Part shown: positions 7,712 to 15,376 of the stretch, one piece after another
How the letters are laid out: each line of letters starts with the position of its first letter
Position numbering within the stretch: position 1 is the stretch's first letter
DNA from: Nitrososphaerota archaeon
Lineage (GTDB): Archaea; Thermoproteota; Nitrososphaeria; Nitrososphaerales; Nitrosopumilaceae
Length of the DNA stretch: 58,375 nt
Reading direction: 5' to 3'
Assembly (NCBI GenBank): GCA_028867675.1
Contig: JAGWGA010000007.1
Span: 1-58,375 of the forward strand
Notes under the pieces: model-generated
Told to the model about the DNA's origin: nothing
The model's database searches: none
What the model saw: only the letters and a program-made list of their open reading frames with translations
Translations under genes and position numbers: made by a program

Positions 7712-8809
7712 ATGCTAGAAAAGCTAGTCAAGGACTCTAAAGCGCTTGAAAAAGCAATCGCCGGTGAAGAACTATCATACGATGACGGAATGGAGTTGAT
7801 GTCTTATGATAATCTCTACATGTTGGGAGCAGCAGCTGATCTAGTTAGACAAAACAGGGTTGGAAATAAAGTAACTTTTGTAGCATCATATTATTTGAAT
7901 TACACAAATGTCTGTGCTGCAAGTTGCCAGATGTGTGCATTTTATAGAAAGGGAAACGAAAGCGACGCATACACTCTATCTGCAAAAGACATTGCATCAA
8001 GAATTGCAATAGCAAAAGAGATGGGCGCAACCGAAGTGCATATCGTTGGTGGCTTTCATCCTGAACTTCCAATAGAATACTATGAAGAAATGTTCAGAAC
8101 GATAAAAAGCGCACATCCTGAAATGCATATCAAAGCACTTACAGCGGCTGAAGTTTTCTTTATTGGGAGACTCACAAAAAATTCTGTTAAAGAAGTATTG
8201 ACTAGATTCAAGGCAGCAGGTCTTGATACAATGCCTGGTGGCGGAGCTGAACTATTTCATCCTGATATACGAAATCAGATAGTTCGTGGCAAGTGCTCAG
8301 GACAGGAATGGCTTGATACTATAGAGCAAGCCCACAACCTTGGAATCAAAAGCAATGCAACAATGCTCTTTGGACATATTGAAAAACCTGAGCATATCGT
8401 AGACCACCTGGTAAAACTAAGAGAGGTTCAAAAAAGAACCAAGGGGTTTCTTACACTTATTCCGCTAAAGTTTAGTCTTGACAATACTGAATTAGAAAAG
8501 AAAGGGCTAGTCACAGCAGAAAGTCCATCTACATATGATCTAAAAATTACTGCTATATCTCGTCTGATGCTTGCAAACCAACTTGATAACATTTCAGTAT
8601 ACTGGGTTGCACTAGGCAAAAAGCTAGCACAAGTTGCATTGACATATGGTGGAAATGACTTGGTTGGAACTGCATTCTCTGAAGAGATTTACAAAGCTAC
8701 AGGTAAAGGAACACACTCTTCGGTTCTTGAACTAGCAAACATGGTAAAAGAAATTGGAAGAGAACCAGCTCAGCGAGATACTTATTTTAATATTTTAAAG
8801 ATGTTCTAG
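7712..8809 (+). CDS. mqnE: Aminofutalosine synthase MqnE (radical SAM)
   Basis: A 365-residue radical SAM enzyme with the cluster-binding CAASCQMC motif. Next come GGFHPELP, MPGGGAELFHPDIR and SNATMLFGHIE, all in the order and wording of MqnE rather than MqnC or CofH. MqnE joins 3-[(1-carboxyvinyl)oxy]benzoate and a 5'-deoxyadenosyl radical to give aminofutalosine, the second step of the futalosine route to menaquinone. The ATG at 7712 lies 26 bp after TTTATATT, so the mRNA is leaderless. mqnD lies close by on the other strand; mqnA, mqnB and mqnC are not in the window. The 3' end overlaps the convergent gene by four bases. Confidence 0.88.
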   Translation: MLEKLVKDSKALEKAIAGEELSYDDGMELMSYDNLYMLGAAADLVRQNRVGNKVTFVASYYLNYTNVCAASCQMCAFYRKGNESDAYTLSAKDIASRIAIAKEMGATEVHIVGGFHPELPIEYYEEMFRTIKSAHPEMHIKALTAAEVFFIGRLTKNSVKEVLTRFKAAGLDTMPGGGAELFHPDIRNQIVRGKCSGQEWLDTIEQAHNLGIKSNATMLFGHIEKPEHIVDHLVKLREVQKRTKGFLTLIPLKFSLDNTELEKKGLVTAESPSTYDLKITAISRLMLANQLDNISVYWVALGKKLAQVALTYGGNDLVGTAFSEEIYKATGKGTHSSVLELANMVKEIGREPAQRDTYFNILKMF

Positions 8810-9084
8810 ACATCTGTTGGTTTTTGAGTAACTGTCTTTCCTGCTCCGCCTTTCTTCTTTCCTCTAATTCCAATACTGATTAGAGTAATGAAAAAACCAA
8901 GACCACCAACTAGTCCTGCAATATTTCTCAGACCAATGTTTACTACTAGATCCTGATTGAATGTAGCCTTTTCATCATCTGTCATGTCTGCTTTTCCGGC
9001 AGGTTCTGTTTCGGACAAATAACCGTAAACTGAAAAACCAATTGCAAGCATTGTTAATCCAAGTAGTAAAACGCGTTTGTCCAT
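8806..9084 (-). CDS. Small two-helix membrane protein
   Basis: A 92-residue protein with hydrophobic segments near residues 4-22 and 56-73, separated by an acidic loop (DMTDDEKA), and a Lys/Gly-rich C-terminal tail. The loop between the helices probably faces outside. It lies between mqnE (convergent, 4-base overlap) and mqnD (same strand, upstream). Whether it relates to quinone metabolism is unknown. Confidence 0.7.
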   Translation of the reverse strand: MDKRVLLLGLTMLAIGFSVYGYLSETEPAGKADMTDDEKATFNQDLVVNIGLRNIAGLVGGLGFFITLISIGIRGKKKGGAGKTVTQKPTDV

Positions 9085-9118
9085 TTGTATGATAATTGCT
9101 TAACGTGATAAATAACTG

Positions 9119-9940
9119 TTAAGCTATTCGAAGTTCAAATTCTGGCACTAGGCCTTTTTCAATTCCAAACTGGAACAAGTTTCTGATTGATTGCTCGCCT
9201 AATACTCCCATTTCTATTGTTACATCATTTACATACATTCTAACAAACTGGTCAATCAATTCCTTTGACTGTCCTCTACCATACTGCATTGCATAATCTA
9301 ATGCATCGTTTGGTCTTGCCATTCCGTATATGATGGACTCTTTGAAAAACTCGTCAAACTTTTTGATTGTCTCAATTCCAAAATGATTGCTCATTACATT
9401 TACTCCTAATGGGACAGGCAATCCTCCTGTACTGTCTCTCCACCACGAGCCTACATCAAATAACTTAGTGAGGCCCTTTTGGTCATAGGTAATCTGTCCC
9501 TCATGGATGACTAGACCTGCATCTACCTGTCCACTAGCTACTGCATCGGGAATATCACTGAACTTCATCTCGGTATAATCAAACTTGCCAATCATTAATT
9601 CTAGTAACAAAAATGCCGATGTTAGTTTTCCAGGAATTGCAATTTTTGAACCTCGAAGTTTTTCAAGGGAAAGATCTTGTTTTGCTACAACTATTGGTCC
9701 ATAACCTTTTCCAAAACTTCCGCCACTTCGAAGTATGGTATAATCATGAAGATATGCACAAGCATGAGCAGAAACAGCAGTAACATCAAGCTCATGCTTC
9801 AAAGCTCTTTTGTTTAATGTCTCAATATCTTCGACAACGTGTTTTACATTAAAGTGCGGTGAAGTAACTTTACCGCTAAGCATTCCATAGAACATGAATG
9901 CATCATCTGCATCAGGCGTATGTCCTATTGTAATATCCAT
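9119..9940 (-). CDS. mqnD: 1,4-dihydroxy-6-naphthoate synthase MqnD
   Basis: A 273-residue protein of the MqnA/MqnD periplasmic-binding-protein-like family. It opens with GHTPDADDAFMFYGML, the family's N-terminal signature, and has AVSAHACAYL and GLVIHEGQIT. MqnD converts cyclic dehypoxanthinyl futalosine to 1,4-dihydroxy-6-naphthoate; the central EGQ/His region matches MqnD better than MqnA. The ATG at 9940 is supported by TTATAA 26 bp upstream, giving a leaderless mRNA; an earlier in-frame start would reach into the TATA box. It diverges from the SIS-domain gene. Confidence 0.82.
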   Translation of the reverse strand: MDITIGHTPDADDAFMFYGMLSGKVTSPHFNVKHVVEDIETLNKRALKHELDVTAVSAHACAYLHDYTILRSGGSFGKGYGPIVVAKQDLSLEKLRGSKIAIPGKLTSAFLLLELMIGKFDYTEMKFSDIPDAVASGQVDAGLVIHEGQITYDQKGLTKLFDVGSWWRDSTGGLPVPLGVNVMSNHFGIETIKKFDEFFKESIIYGMARPNDALDYAMQYGRGQSKELIDQFVRMYVNDVTIEMGVLGEQSIRNLFQFGIEKGLVPEFELRIA

Positions 9941-9977
9941 AATGATGATTTTTATGTCTATTATAAAAATCAAGTTC

Positions 9978-10883
9978 GTGTCGACAATCTCTGCCTTTGA
10001 ACAAGAGATTATGATGCAATTGCAATTCTTGGAACACTTTGTACCTCTAAAACAGTTGTCTATAAAAAATCAGAAAAAGACCATTTTTTGTGGAACTGGA
10101 GATTCATTTGCATCTGCACAGCTAGGCGAAGTATTTTCTGATTTTAGAGTAAAGGCACTAGACCCACTTGACATATCAAAATACAAAAGACTTCTGAAAA
10201 ACAACCGCACTTACTTTATTTCAATTTCTGGAAATACCATATCCAACATCAAACTAGCACGACAAGCTAAACACTCTACTGCAATAACTGCAAATCATAC
10301 AAGCAATCTTGCAAAAGCATGTGGTGATGTAATACAATTAAAGTTTGAAAATACTGGAATCCAAACTGCAGGAAGTATCAGCTTTCTTGCTAGTGCGTTA
10401 ACATGCATTTCTCTAGTTTCTAAATTCAAAATGCCTGACTATCTCAATCTATTCAAGGCAGCCTACAAGGCTATTCCAAGGAAGATTAGTGGCAGGGTCT
10501 ATGTTTTAGGAAACCAGTACAGCTATCCAATAGCTATGTTCTGTACTGCTAAACTGCAAGAGGTCTTTGGGATGGATACTCGCTATGAGAGAATAGAACA
10601 GTTCTCCCACATGGGGTTATTCTCATCAAGAAAGGGTGACACTGTTTTGATATTTGAAAAGAAAAACAAGCATAATGCAAAGCTTGCAAGGGAGATAAAA
10701 AAATGCGGACTGGAACCTGTTATGATAGATCCACCAACAAGTGATCCATTGGGACAAGTTGTCTTTTTCATATTTGTTTCAGAGTTATTGTCGTTGTATT
10801 TAGCAAAAATAAAAAATAGAAAAGAATGCTTTTTTGTTGAAAATAAGAAATTAAGAAATGCTAGTTCTTCCATGATCTACTAA
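9978..10883 (+). CDS. SIS-domain sugar-phosphate-binding protein
   Basis: About 301 residues. The SIS (sugar isomerase) fold is shown by FCGTGDSFASAQLGEVF near the N-terminus, SISGNTISNIKLARQA with the Ser/Thr-rich phosphosugar-binding loop, and a second half-domain beginning at VYVLGNQYS. Relatives are phosphoglucose/phosphomannose isomerases and the isomerase part of GlmS. The start is uncertain: GTG 9978 keeps an N-terminal helix (STISAFEQE), while ATG 10011 is shorter. An earlier ATG at 9894 would run through the mqnD start and is unlikely. It precedes EF-2 in the same direction with a separate TATA box between. Confidence 0.75.
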   Translation: MSTISAFEQEIMMQLQFLEHFVPLKQLSIKNQKKTIFCGTGDSFASAQLGEVFSDFRVKALDPLDISKYKRLLKNNRTYFISISGNTISNIKLARQAKHSTAITANHTSNLAKACGDVIQLKFENTGIQTAGSISFLASALTCISLVSKFKMPDYLNLFKAAYKAIPRKISGRVYVLGNQYSYPIAMFCTAKLQEVFGMDTRYERIEQFSHMGLFSSRKGDTVLIFEKKNKHNAKLAREIKKCGLEPVMIDPPTSDPLGQVVFFIFVSELLSLYLAKIKNRKECFFVENKKLRNASSSMIY

Positions 10884-10941
10884 TTTTTTTTATAATTCTT
10901 CTAAACGTTTAATAGCGGCCAGAAAAGGATTTAGCTAAACC

Positions 10942-13134
10942 ATGAAATTCAAGGCGACAGATCAAATTCTAAGTATTATTGGTAATAAGAAAAATATTCG
11001 AAACTTTGGAGTCATTGCACACGTAGATCACGGCAAGACTACCATGAGTGACAGTTTATTGGCATCAAGTGGAATTATCAGCCCGTCTGTTGCAGGCCAA
11101 GCTTTGGCACTTGATTCAATGAAGCTTGAACAAGACAGACAGATGACCATCGTCCAGGCAAATGTTACTTTACTCTATGAACAAAATGGAGAAGAGTATG
11201 TAATCAACATGATAGATACTCCAGGACACATTGACTTTACTGGTAGAGTCACAAGAAGTTTGAGAGCTATAGACGGTGCAGTTGTGGTATCAGATTCCGT
11301 AGAAGGTATAATGACACAGACTGAAACTGTAACTCGTCAGGCATTAGAAGAAAGGGTAAGACCTGTTTTGTATATCAATAAAATCGATCGTCTAATCAAG
11401 GAACTAAGATTGCCTCCAGAAAAGATGCAAGAGTGGTTGCTTGAAATTATTACAAACTTTAACAGACTAGTTGACATTTACGCAGAACCTGAATACAAGG
11501 AAAAATGGAAGGTAAGCATTCAGGATGGAAGTGTCTCATTTGGTTCTGCAAAGGACAAGTGGGGATTTAATGCAGATGTAATGAAGAAGAAAGGAATTTC
11601 GTTCAAGGATATCTACGAAGCATATTCTGAAGGCGGAGACGTCAAGAAATTGGCAGAAAAAGCTCCATTGTATGACGCAGTACTTGGAATGGTTGTAAAA
11701 CATCACCCATCACCTGATGTTGCACAAAAATATAGAATTCCAAAAATCTGGAAGGGTGATTTAGATTCTGATATTGGTAAAGCACTTTTGAACTGTGATG
11801 ACAACGGCCCAACTGTAATGATGATTGTAAACATGACAGTAGACCCAGCTGCAGGTCCTGTAGCTATTGGAAGATTATTCTCTGGAAGAATAAAAGACGG
11901 CGATAGAATACATTTGATTGATACAAAACGTGAAGGTCGTGTCCAGTCTGTCAACTTTTTCATGGGCAACCAAAGAGAAATGGTGGGACAATTAGCAGCA
12001 GGAAACATCCCAGCTTTGTTAGGTCTAGAACATGCAAGAGCAGGTCAGACATTATCATCAATTCCTGGAATCAATGCATTTGAAGGAATTCAATATGTGT
12101 CAGAGCCTGTCGTACAAATTGCAGTAGAGCCAAAGCATCCAAAAGACTTGCCAAAACTTGTCGAAGCATTGAACCGTATCACTATAGAAGATCCTAACTT
12201 GGTTGTAAAAATAAATGAAGAATCTGGTGAGACCGTAATTGCTGGAATGGGTGTATTGCATTTAGAAATTGCAACTGCATTAATTGCAGATGCCAAAGTC
12301 GATATTGTAACATCACAGCCTTTGATTAATTATAGGGAAACAATTCGTGGCTCTGCAGGACCAATCATGTCAAAATCTCCTAACAGACACAACAAGATCT
12401 TCATGAAAGTAGAACCATTAGATGAAAAGATTGCTGAAATGATCAGAAATGGAACATTAAACGAGTATAAAGACAAGAAGGAAGTTGCTACAATTCTAAA
12501 AGCTGCAGGATGGGACGGCGATGAGGCAAAGCGTGTAATGAGATTTGATGTTAGAGGAAATGTTATGGTGGATGGAACCAAGGGTGTCCAGTTTGTCGGC
12601 GAGTCTACTGATTCTATATTGTCAGGTTTTGAAGATTCTGTTAAAGAAGGTCCACTAGCAAGAGAACAAGTTAGAGGATGCAAGTTTACATTCCACCACT
12701 TTGTACCACACGAGGATCCAGCACACAGAGGTTTGTCCCAATTAGGACCAGCTTCAAGGCGTGCATGTACTGGAGTAATGTTATTGGCACAACCAGTATT
12801 GCTTGAACCAACTCTTGGAATTGAAGTACGTGTACCACAAGAAATGATTGGAAACGTTGCAGGTGTTATTTCTGGTAAACGAGGTAAGGTACTCAATATG
12901 GAACAAAAAGGTGTTATTCATATTATATCAGGAGAACTTCCAGCTTCTGAGACATTTGACTTGTCTGAAGTAATGCGTGGGCAGACTGCAGGACGTGCCA
13001 TGTGGAACACTCATTTCAAAGCATGGACTCCAGTTCCAAACTCTATTCTAACTAAAGTTATTGCTGATATCCGAAAGAGAAAGGGATTAGCACCAGAAGT
13101 GCCAACTCCAGACGAATACGTAGACAGTGAGTAA
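10942..13134 (+). CDS. fusA: Translation elongation factor aEF-2
   Basis: A 730-residue GTPase, the normal length for archaeal EF-2, which translocates tRNA and mRNA on the ribosome. G1 is AHVDHGKTT (residues 26-34), G3 DTPGH and G4 NKID. Domain II and the C-terminal domains IV and V follow. The diphthamide loop near residue 595 reads PAHRGLSQ where most EF-2 proteins have IHRGGGQ; the modified His is kept. TTTTTTTATAA lies about 50 bp upstream, predicting a short leader. The 3' end of this gene is the reported integration site of thaumarchaeal family 1 casposons, and casposon-type genes follow here. Confidence 0.95.
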   Translation: MKFKATDQILSIIGNKKNIRNFGVIAHVDHGKTTMSDSLLASSGIISPSVAGQALALDSMKLEQDRQMTIVQANVTLLYEQNGEEYVINMIDTPGHIDFTGRVTRSLRAIDGAVVVSDSVEGIMTQTETVTRQALEERVRPVLYINKIDRLIKELRLPPEKMQEWLLEIITNFNRLVDIYAEPEYKEKWKVSIQDGSVSFGSAKDKWGFNADVMKKKGISFKDIYEAYSEGGDVKKLAEKAPLYDAVLGMVVKHHPSPDVAQKYRIPKIWKGDLDSDIGKALLNCDDNGPTVMMIVNMTVDPAAGPVAIGRLFSGRIKDGDRIHLIDTKREGRVQSVNFFMGNQREMVGQLAAGNIPALLGLEHARAGQTLSSIPGINAFEGIQYVSEPVVQIAVEPKHPKDLPKLVEALNRITIEDPNLVVKINEESGETVIAGMGVLHLEIATALIADAKVDIVTSQPLINYRETIRGSAGPIMSKSPNRHNKIFMKVEPLDEKIAEMIRNGTLNEYKDKKEVATILKAAGWDGDEAKRVMRFDVRGNVMVDGTKGVQFVGESTDSILSGFEDSVKEGPLAREQVRGCKFTFHHFVPHEDPAHRGLSQLGPASRRACTGVMLLAQPVLLEPTLGIEVRVPQEMIGNVAGVISGKRGKVLNMEQKGVIHIISGELPASETFDLSEVMRGQTAGRAMWNTHFKAWTPVPNSILTKVIADIRKRKGLAPEVPTPDEYVDSE

Positions 13135-13145
13135 AAATGGTTTAC

Positions 13146-13164
13146 CCCCAAATTACGCTTGGGG
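13146..13164 (+). terminator. Hairpin after EF-2
   Basis: CCCCAA and TTGGGG pair around a 7-base loop, 12 bases after the EF-2 stop. It may end or protect the EF-2 mRNA. It also lies where the left end of the casposon would be, so it could instead belong to the element's terminal sequence. Confidence 0.4.
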
Positions 13165-13223
13165 ACATGCTGTTGTCGTAAAGTTCTAAATCAATTTTTA
13201 TAGGTGGCAATGGAAATCAGATC

Positions 13224-13826
13224 ATGCCATTTCGTGGTTACAGTAGCATCATAGGATACCAATATGCTCACTCCGCATTCAGTCTAAGCTATCACTGCGG
13301 ACACTGTAATAGAGACGTTTCAGGTTTGATAACTGCAAAATATGACACAGGTGAAGGCGAAGTAAGATATCTTGTTTGCACAAATTGTGGGGATGGCTCT
13401 GTTGTAACAAAAGAGGGAGTTCTTTATCCACCCTCACTTATTGGACAAAACTTAGAAGGATTACCTCAAGATATTGAAATGGCATATTTGGAAGCTAGAA
13501 GATGTTTTTCCGTAAAGGCATATACAGCATGCGAATTAATATGCAGAAAAATTTTGATGCATGTAGCAGTAGAAAAGAAAGCAAAAGAAGGCGAGTCCTT
13601 TGAAAATTACATTAAACATTTAGAGGCTTTGGGTTATGTTACACCACCAATGAAGCCATGGGTTGATCTGATAAGGACGCATGGTAATATCTCTACTCAT
13701 AAACTGGAAACCGCAGACCCACAACGTGCAGAAAGTACTTTGATGTTTACCACCGAATTGCTAAGAATAATCTATGAAATGGAACATAAGGCAGACAAAT
13801 ACACCAAAAAAACCACGACGCATTAA
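13224..13826 (+). CDS. DUF4145 protein with N-terminal zinc ribbon
   Basis: A 200-residue protein. CGHC and CTNCG (about residues 25-58) form an N-terminal zinc ribbon. The C-terminal half is the helical DUF4145 domain, recognisable by IEMAYLEARRCFSVKAYTAC and a following RTHGN motif. DUF4145 is frequent in restriction, defence and mobile-element proteins, but no enzymatic function is established. The ATG is leaderless, with TTTTTATAGG 26 bp upstream. It is the first gene after EF-2 and may be the first gene of the casposon, or a host gene next to it. Confidence 0.75.
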   Translation: MPFRGYSSIIGYQYAHSAFSLSYHCGHCNRDVSGLITAKYDTGEGEVRYLVCTNCGDGSVVTKEGVLYPPSLIGQNLEGLPQDIEMAYLEARRCFSVKAYTACELICRKILMHVAVEKKAKEGESFENYIKHLEALGYVTPPMKPWVDLIRTHGNISTHKLETADPQRAESTLMFTTELLRIIYEMEHKADKYTKKTTTH

Positions 13827-13832
13827 CAATAG

Positions 13833-14126
13833 TTAGTTTCTTGTATTCCAATCGTTCTTGGAAAGATAACCTTCAGTCCTTCTCCTATTGACTCTCCAAA
13901 GTGCCCTGTCTGCCACTTGCCTTCCATATTCCTCTCGCAGATATGTCATCATGCTCTTTCGAACCCTGCCAAACCTTTCCTTGTCCTTGATTATTGCTTC
14001 TTCACAGTTCAAATCTCCTTGTTGAGACCTCGACGAGTCCTCTTTTGTTGTAGTTTTACCTTCATCTAGTCTTGAATTATCCTGTATTGTCTCTTTTTCA
14101 TCTCTTTTTCTGTTAAAGAACAACAT
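13833..14126 (-). CDS. Small charged protein, unknown
   Basis: About 97 residues from ATG 14126; a GTG at 14168 would give 111. It is highly charged and hydrophilic, with a Ser/Thr/Asp-rich middle and a basic C-terminus (RVNRRRTEGYL). The end resembles a winged-helix or DNA-binding tail but is not diagnostic. It is convergent with the DUF4145 gene, 6 bases apart, and probably lies within the mobile element. I do not recognise a family. Confidence 0.5.
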   Translation of the reverse strand: MLFFNRKRDEKETIQDNSRLDEGKTTTKEDSSRSQQGDLNCEEAIIKDKERFGRVRKSMMTYLREEYGRQVADRALWRVNRRRTEGYLSKNDWNTRN

Positions 14127-14300
14127 TGTAATTCTATACGTAAATCGAGCTAAAAATGTTTCTAACACTAAATCACATATCGTAGTGCAAGCACGGTGTA
14201 AGCATAATTCGTGTGGATTTTGCTAAAAATGGCATCTACAATAGTCCATTAAGATGTAATCGTAAAATGAAACTAGAAAATATCTTAATTATTAAACAGA

Positions 14301-14942
14301 TTAAGCATATCCTTTTGTTCTCTGGTCTCTTTTCAAGTAAAATGTTCTTGATACTTCTACATTGAGCATATCTTGAAGCTCTTCAACCAACCTCAAGTGT
14401 GCCTTGGTTGAAATAAGATTATGCGTCATGAAAAATTCCATGCAAATTTTTACTATTTTTTCTGCAAGCATTGCTTTCCATGCATCATCTTTCTCAATAG
14501 GTTCAGATACACTATACGTTTGACCTGTGGATGATTTGGCGGTATGAACTTTTGTGTAATCTTTAAAGAGAGATTCCAGTGTCTTTTGTAATGTCGGTAT
14601 TCTTTTAGATAGCTCCATAATTTCTTCAATGTTCTTGTATTTTTTTCCTAGATTGACTTCTTCTTTTATTGGTGAATCGTGAAGAACATCTTGGATTTGT
14701 TCTTGATGGGCTACCTCGAAGAAAAGTTCAAGATCTTTCAAACCGTTTGCAACCGTCGTTCTTACATCATACCAAAAATCTGCTGTATCTTCAAAATATT
14801 TACCATGTTTTTGCTTTAAGCCTAACAACTTTCTTCGTTTATCACTTGTAAAAATCCCTCCATCCTCATCGATTAGATCTTTATACTTGGAATGTAGATT
14901 TTTCTGGTCATTTTTTGATAATTCTCGTCGATAATTAGCCAT
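14301..14942 (-). CDS. Helical protein of the casposon region, unknown
   Basis: 213 residues from ATG 14942; starts at 14990 and 15005 would lengthen it. It is predicted all-helical and hydrophilic, with no cysteines forming ribbons and no nucleotide-binding motif. ATG 14942 is preferred because the shared TATA (CCTATAAGG, 14970-14979) would then lie about 30 bp upstream. It diverges from the small basic gene at 14999. A DNA-binding or replication-accessory role would fit the neighbouring polymerase but is not shown by the sequence. Confidence 0.6.
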   Translation of the reverse strand: MANYRRELSKNDQKNLHSKYKDLIDEDGGIFTSDKRRKLLGLKQKHGKYFEDTADFWYDVRTTVANGLKDLELFFEVAHQEQIQDVLHDSPIKEEVNLGKKYKNIEEIMELSKRIPTLQKTLESLFKDYTKVHTAKSSTGQTYSVSEPIEKDDAWKAMLAEKIVKICMEFFMTHNLISTKAHLRLVEELQDMLNVEVSRTFYLKRDQRTKGYA

Positions 14943-14969
14943 ATCTATGTATTGTATAGTCGAAAATAG

Positions 14970-14979
14970 CCTATAAGGT
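14970..14979. promoter_or_regulatory. Near-palindromic TATA shared by divergent genes
   Basis: CCTATAAGG is close to its own reverse complement. It lies about 26 bp from ATG 14999 on the plus strand and about 30 bp from ATG 14942 on the minus strand, so one box may serve both directions. Confidence 0.4.
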
Positions 14980-14998
14980 TTGCTATTCATAGGATCGT

Positions 14999-15376
14999 AT
15001 GTCACGAATACAATCCCTCAGAGATAGACTGCAAGACATTGAGCGTGAACTTGAAGCCTTGAAAGTATTCAGGCTCACACCTCAGTTAAAAAAGTTTCAA
15101 AGAGCCTTGATAGGAGAGCAAAGTTTTATCAAAAATAAAATCTCTGAACTATCTAAAAGTAAAGAAGCAAACGAATTACAAAAAGACGTTCTTCGAAATC
15201 TAGCAAACAAGAACAGATCTCAGAAGATGAAACGCACTTGGAGATATCTTAGAGCAATCAAGGAGAATTATCCTGTTGAACTGTCTACAAAAGAACTTCG
15301 AACTGCATTAAAGAAACACAGACAAGGTCTTGAAACTGACGTTCCAGACGTGGCTTGGAGGAACCCAAGTCCATGA
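14999..15376 (+). CDS. Small basic coiled-coil protein preceding PolB
   Basis: A 125-residue, Lys/Arg-rich, helical protein; residues 1-35 form a likely coiled coil (SLRDRLQDIERELEALKV). The ATG is leaderless, 26 bp from a TATA box. Its stop codon overlaps the PolB start (ATGA at 15373-15376), so the two are translationally coupled. In protein-primed replication systems a terminal protein often precedes the polymerase. Whether this protein has that role is speculation; it does contain several Ser, Thr and Tyr residues. Confidence 0.65.
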   Translation: MSRIQSLRDRLQDIERELEALKVFRLTPQLKKFQRALIGEQSFIKNKISELSKSKEANELQKDVLRNLANKNRSQKMKRTWRYLRAIKENYPVELSTKELRTALKKHRQGLETDVPDVAWRNPSP

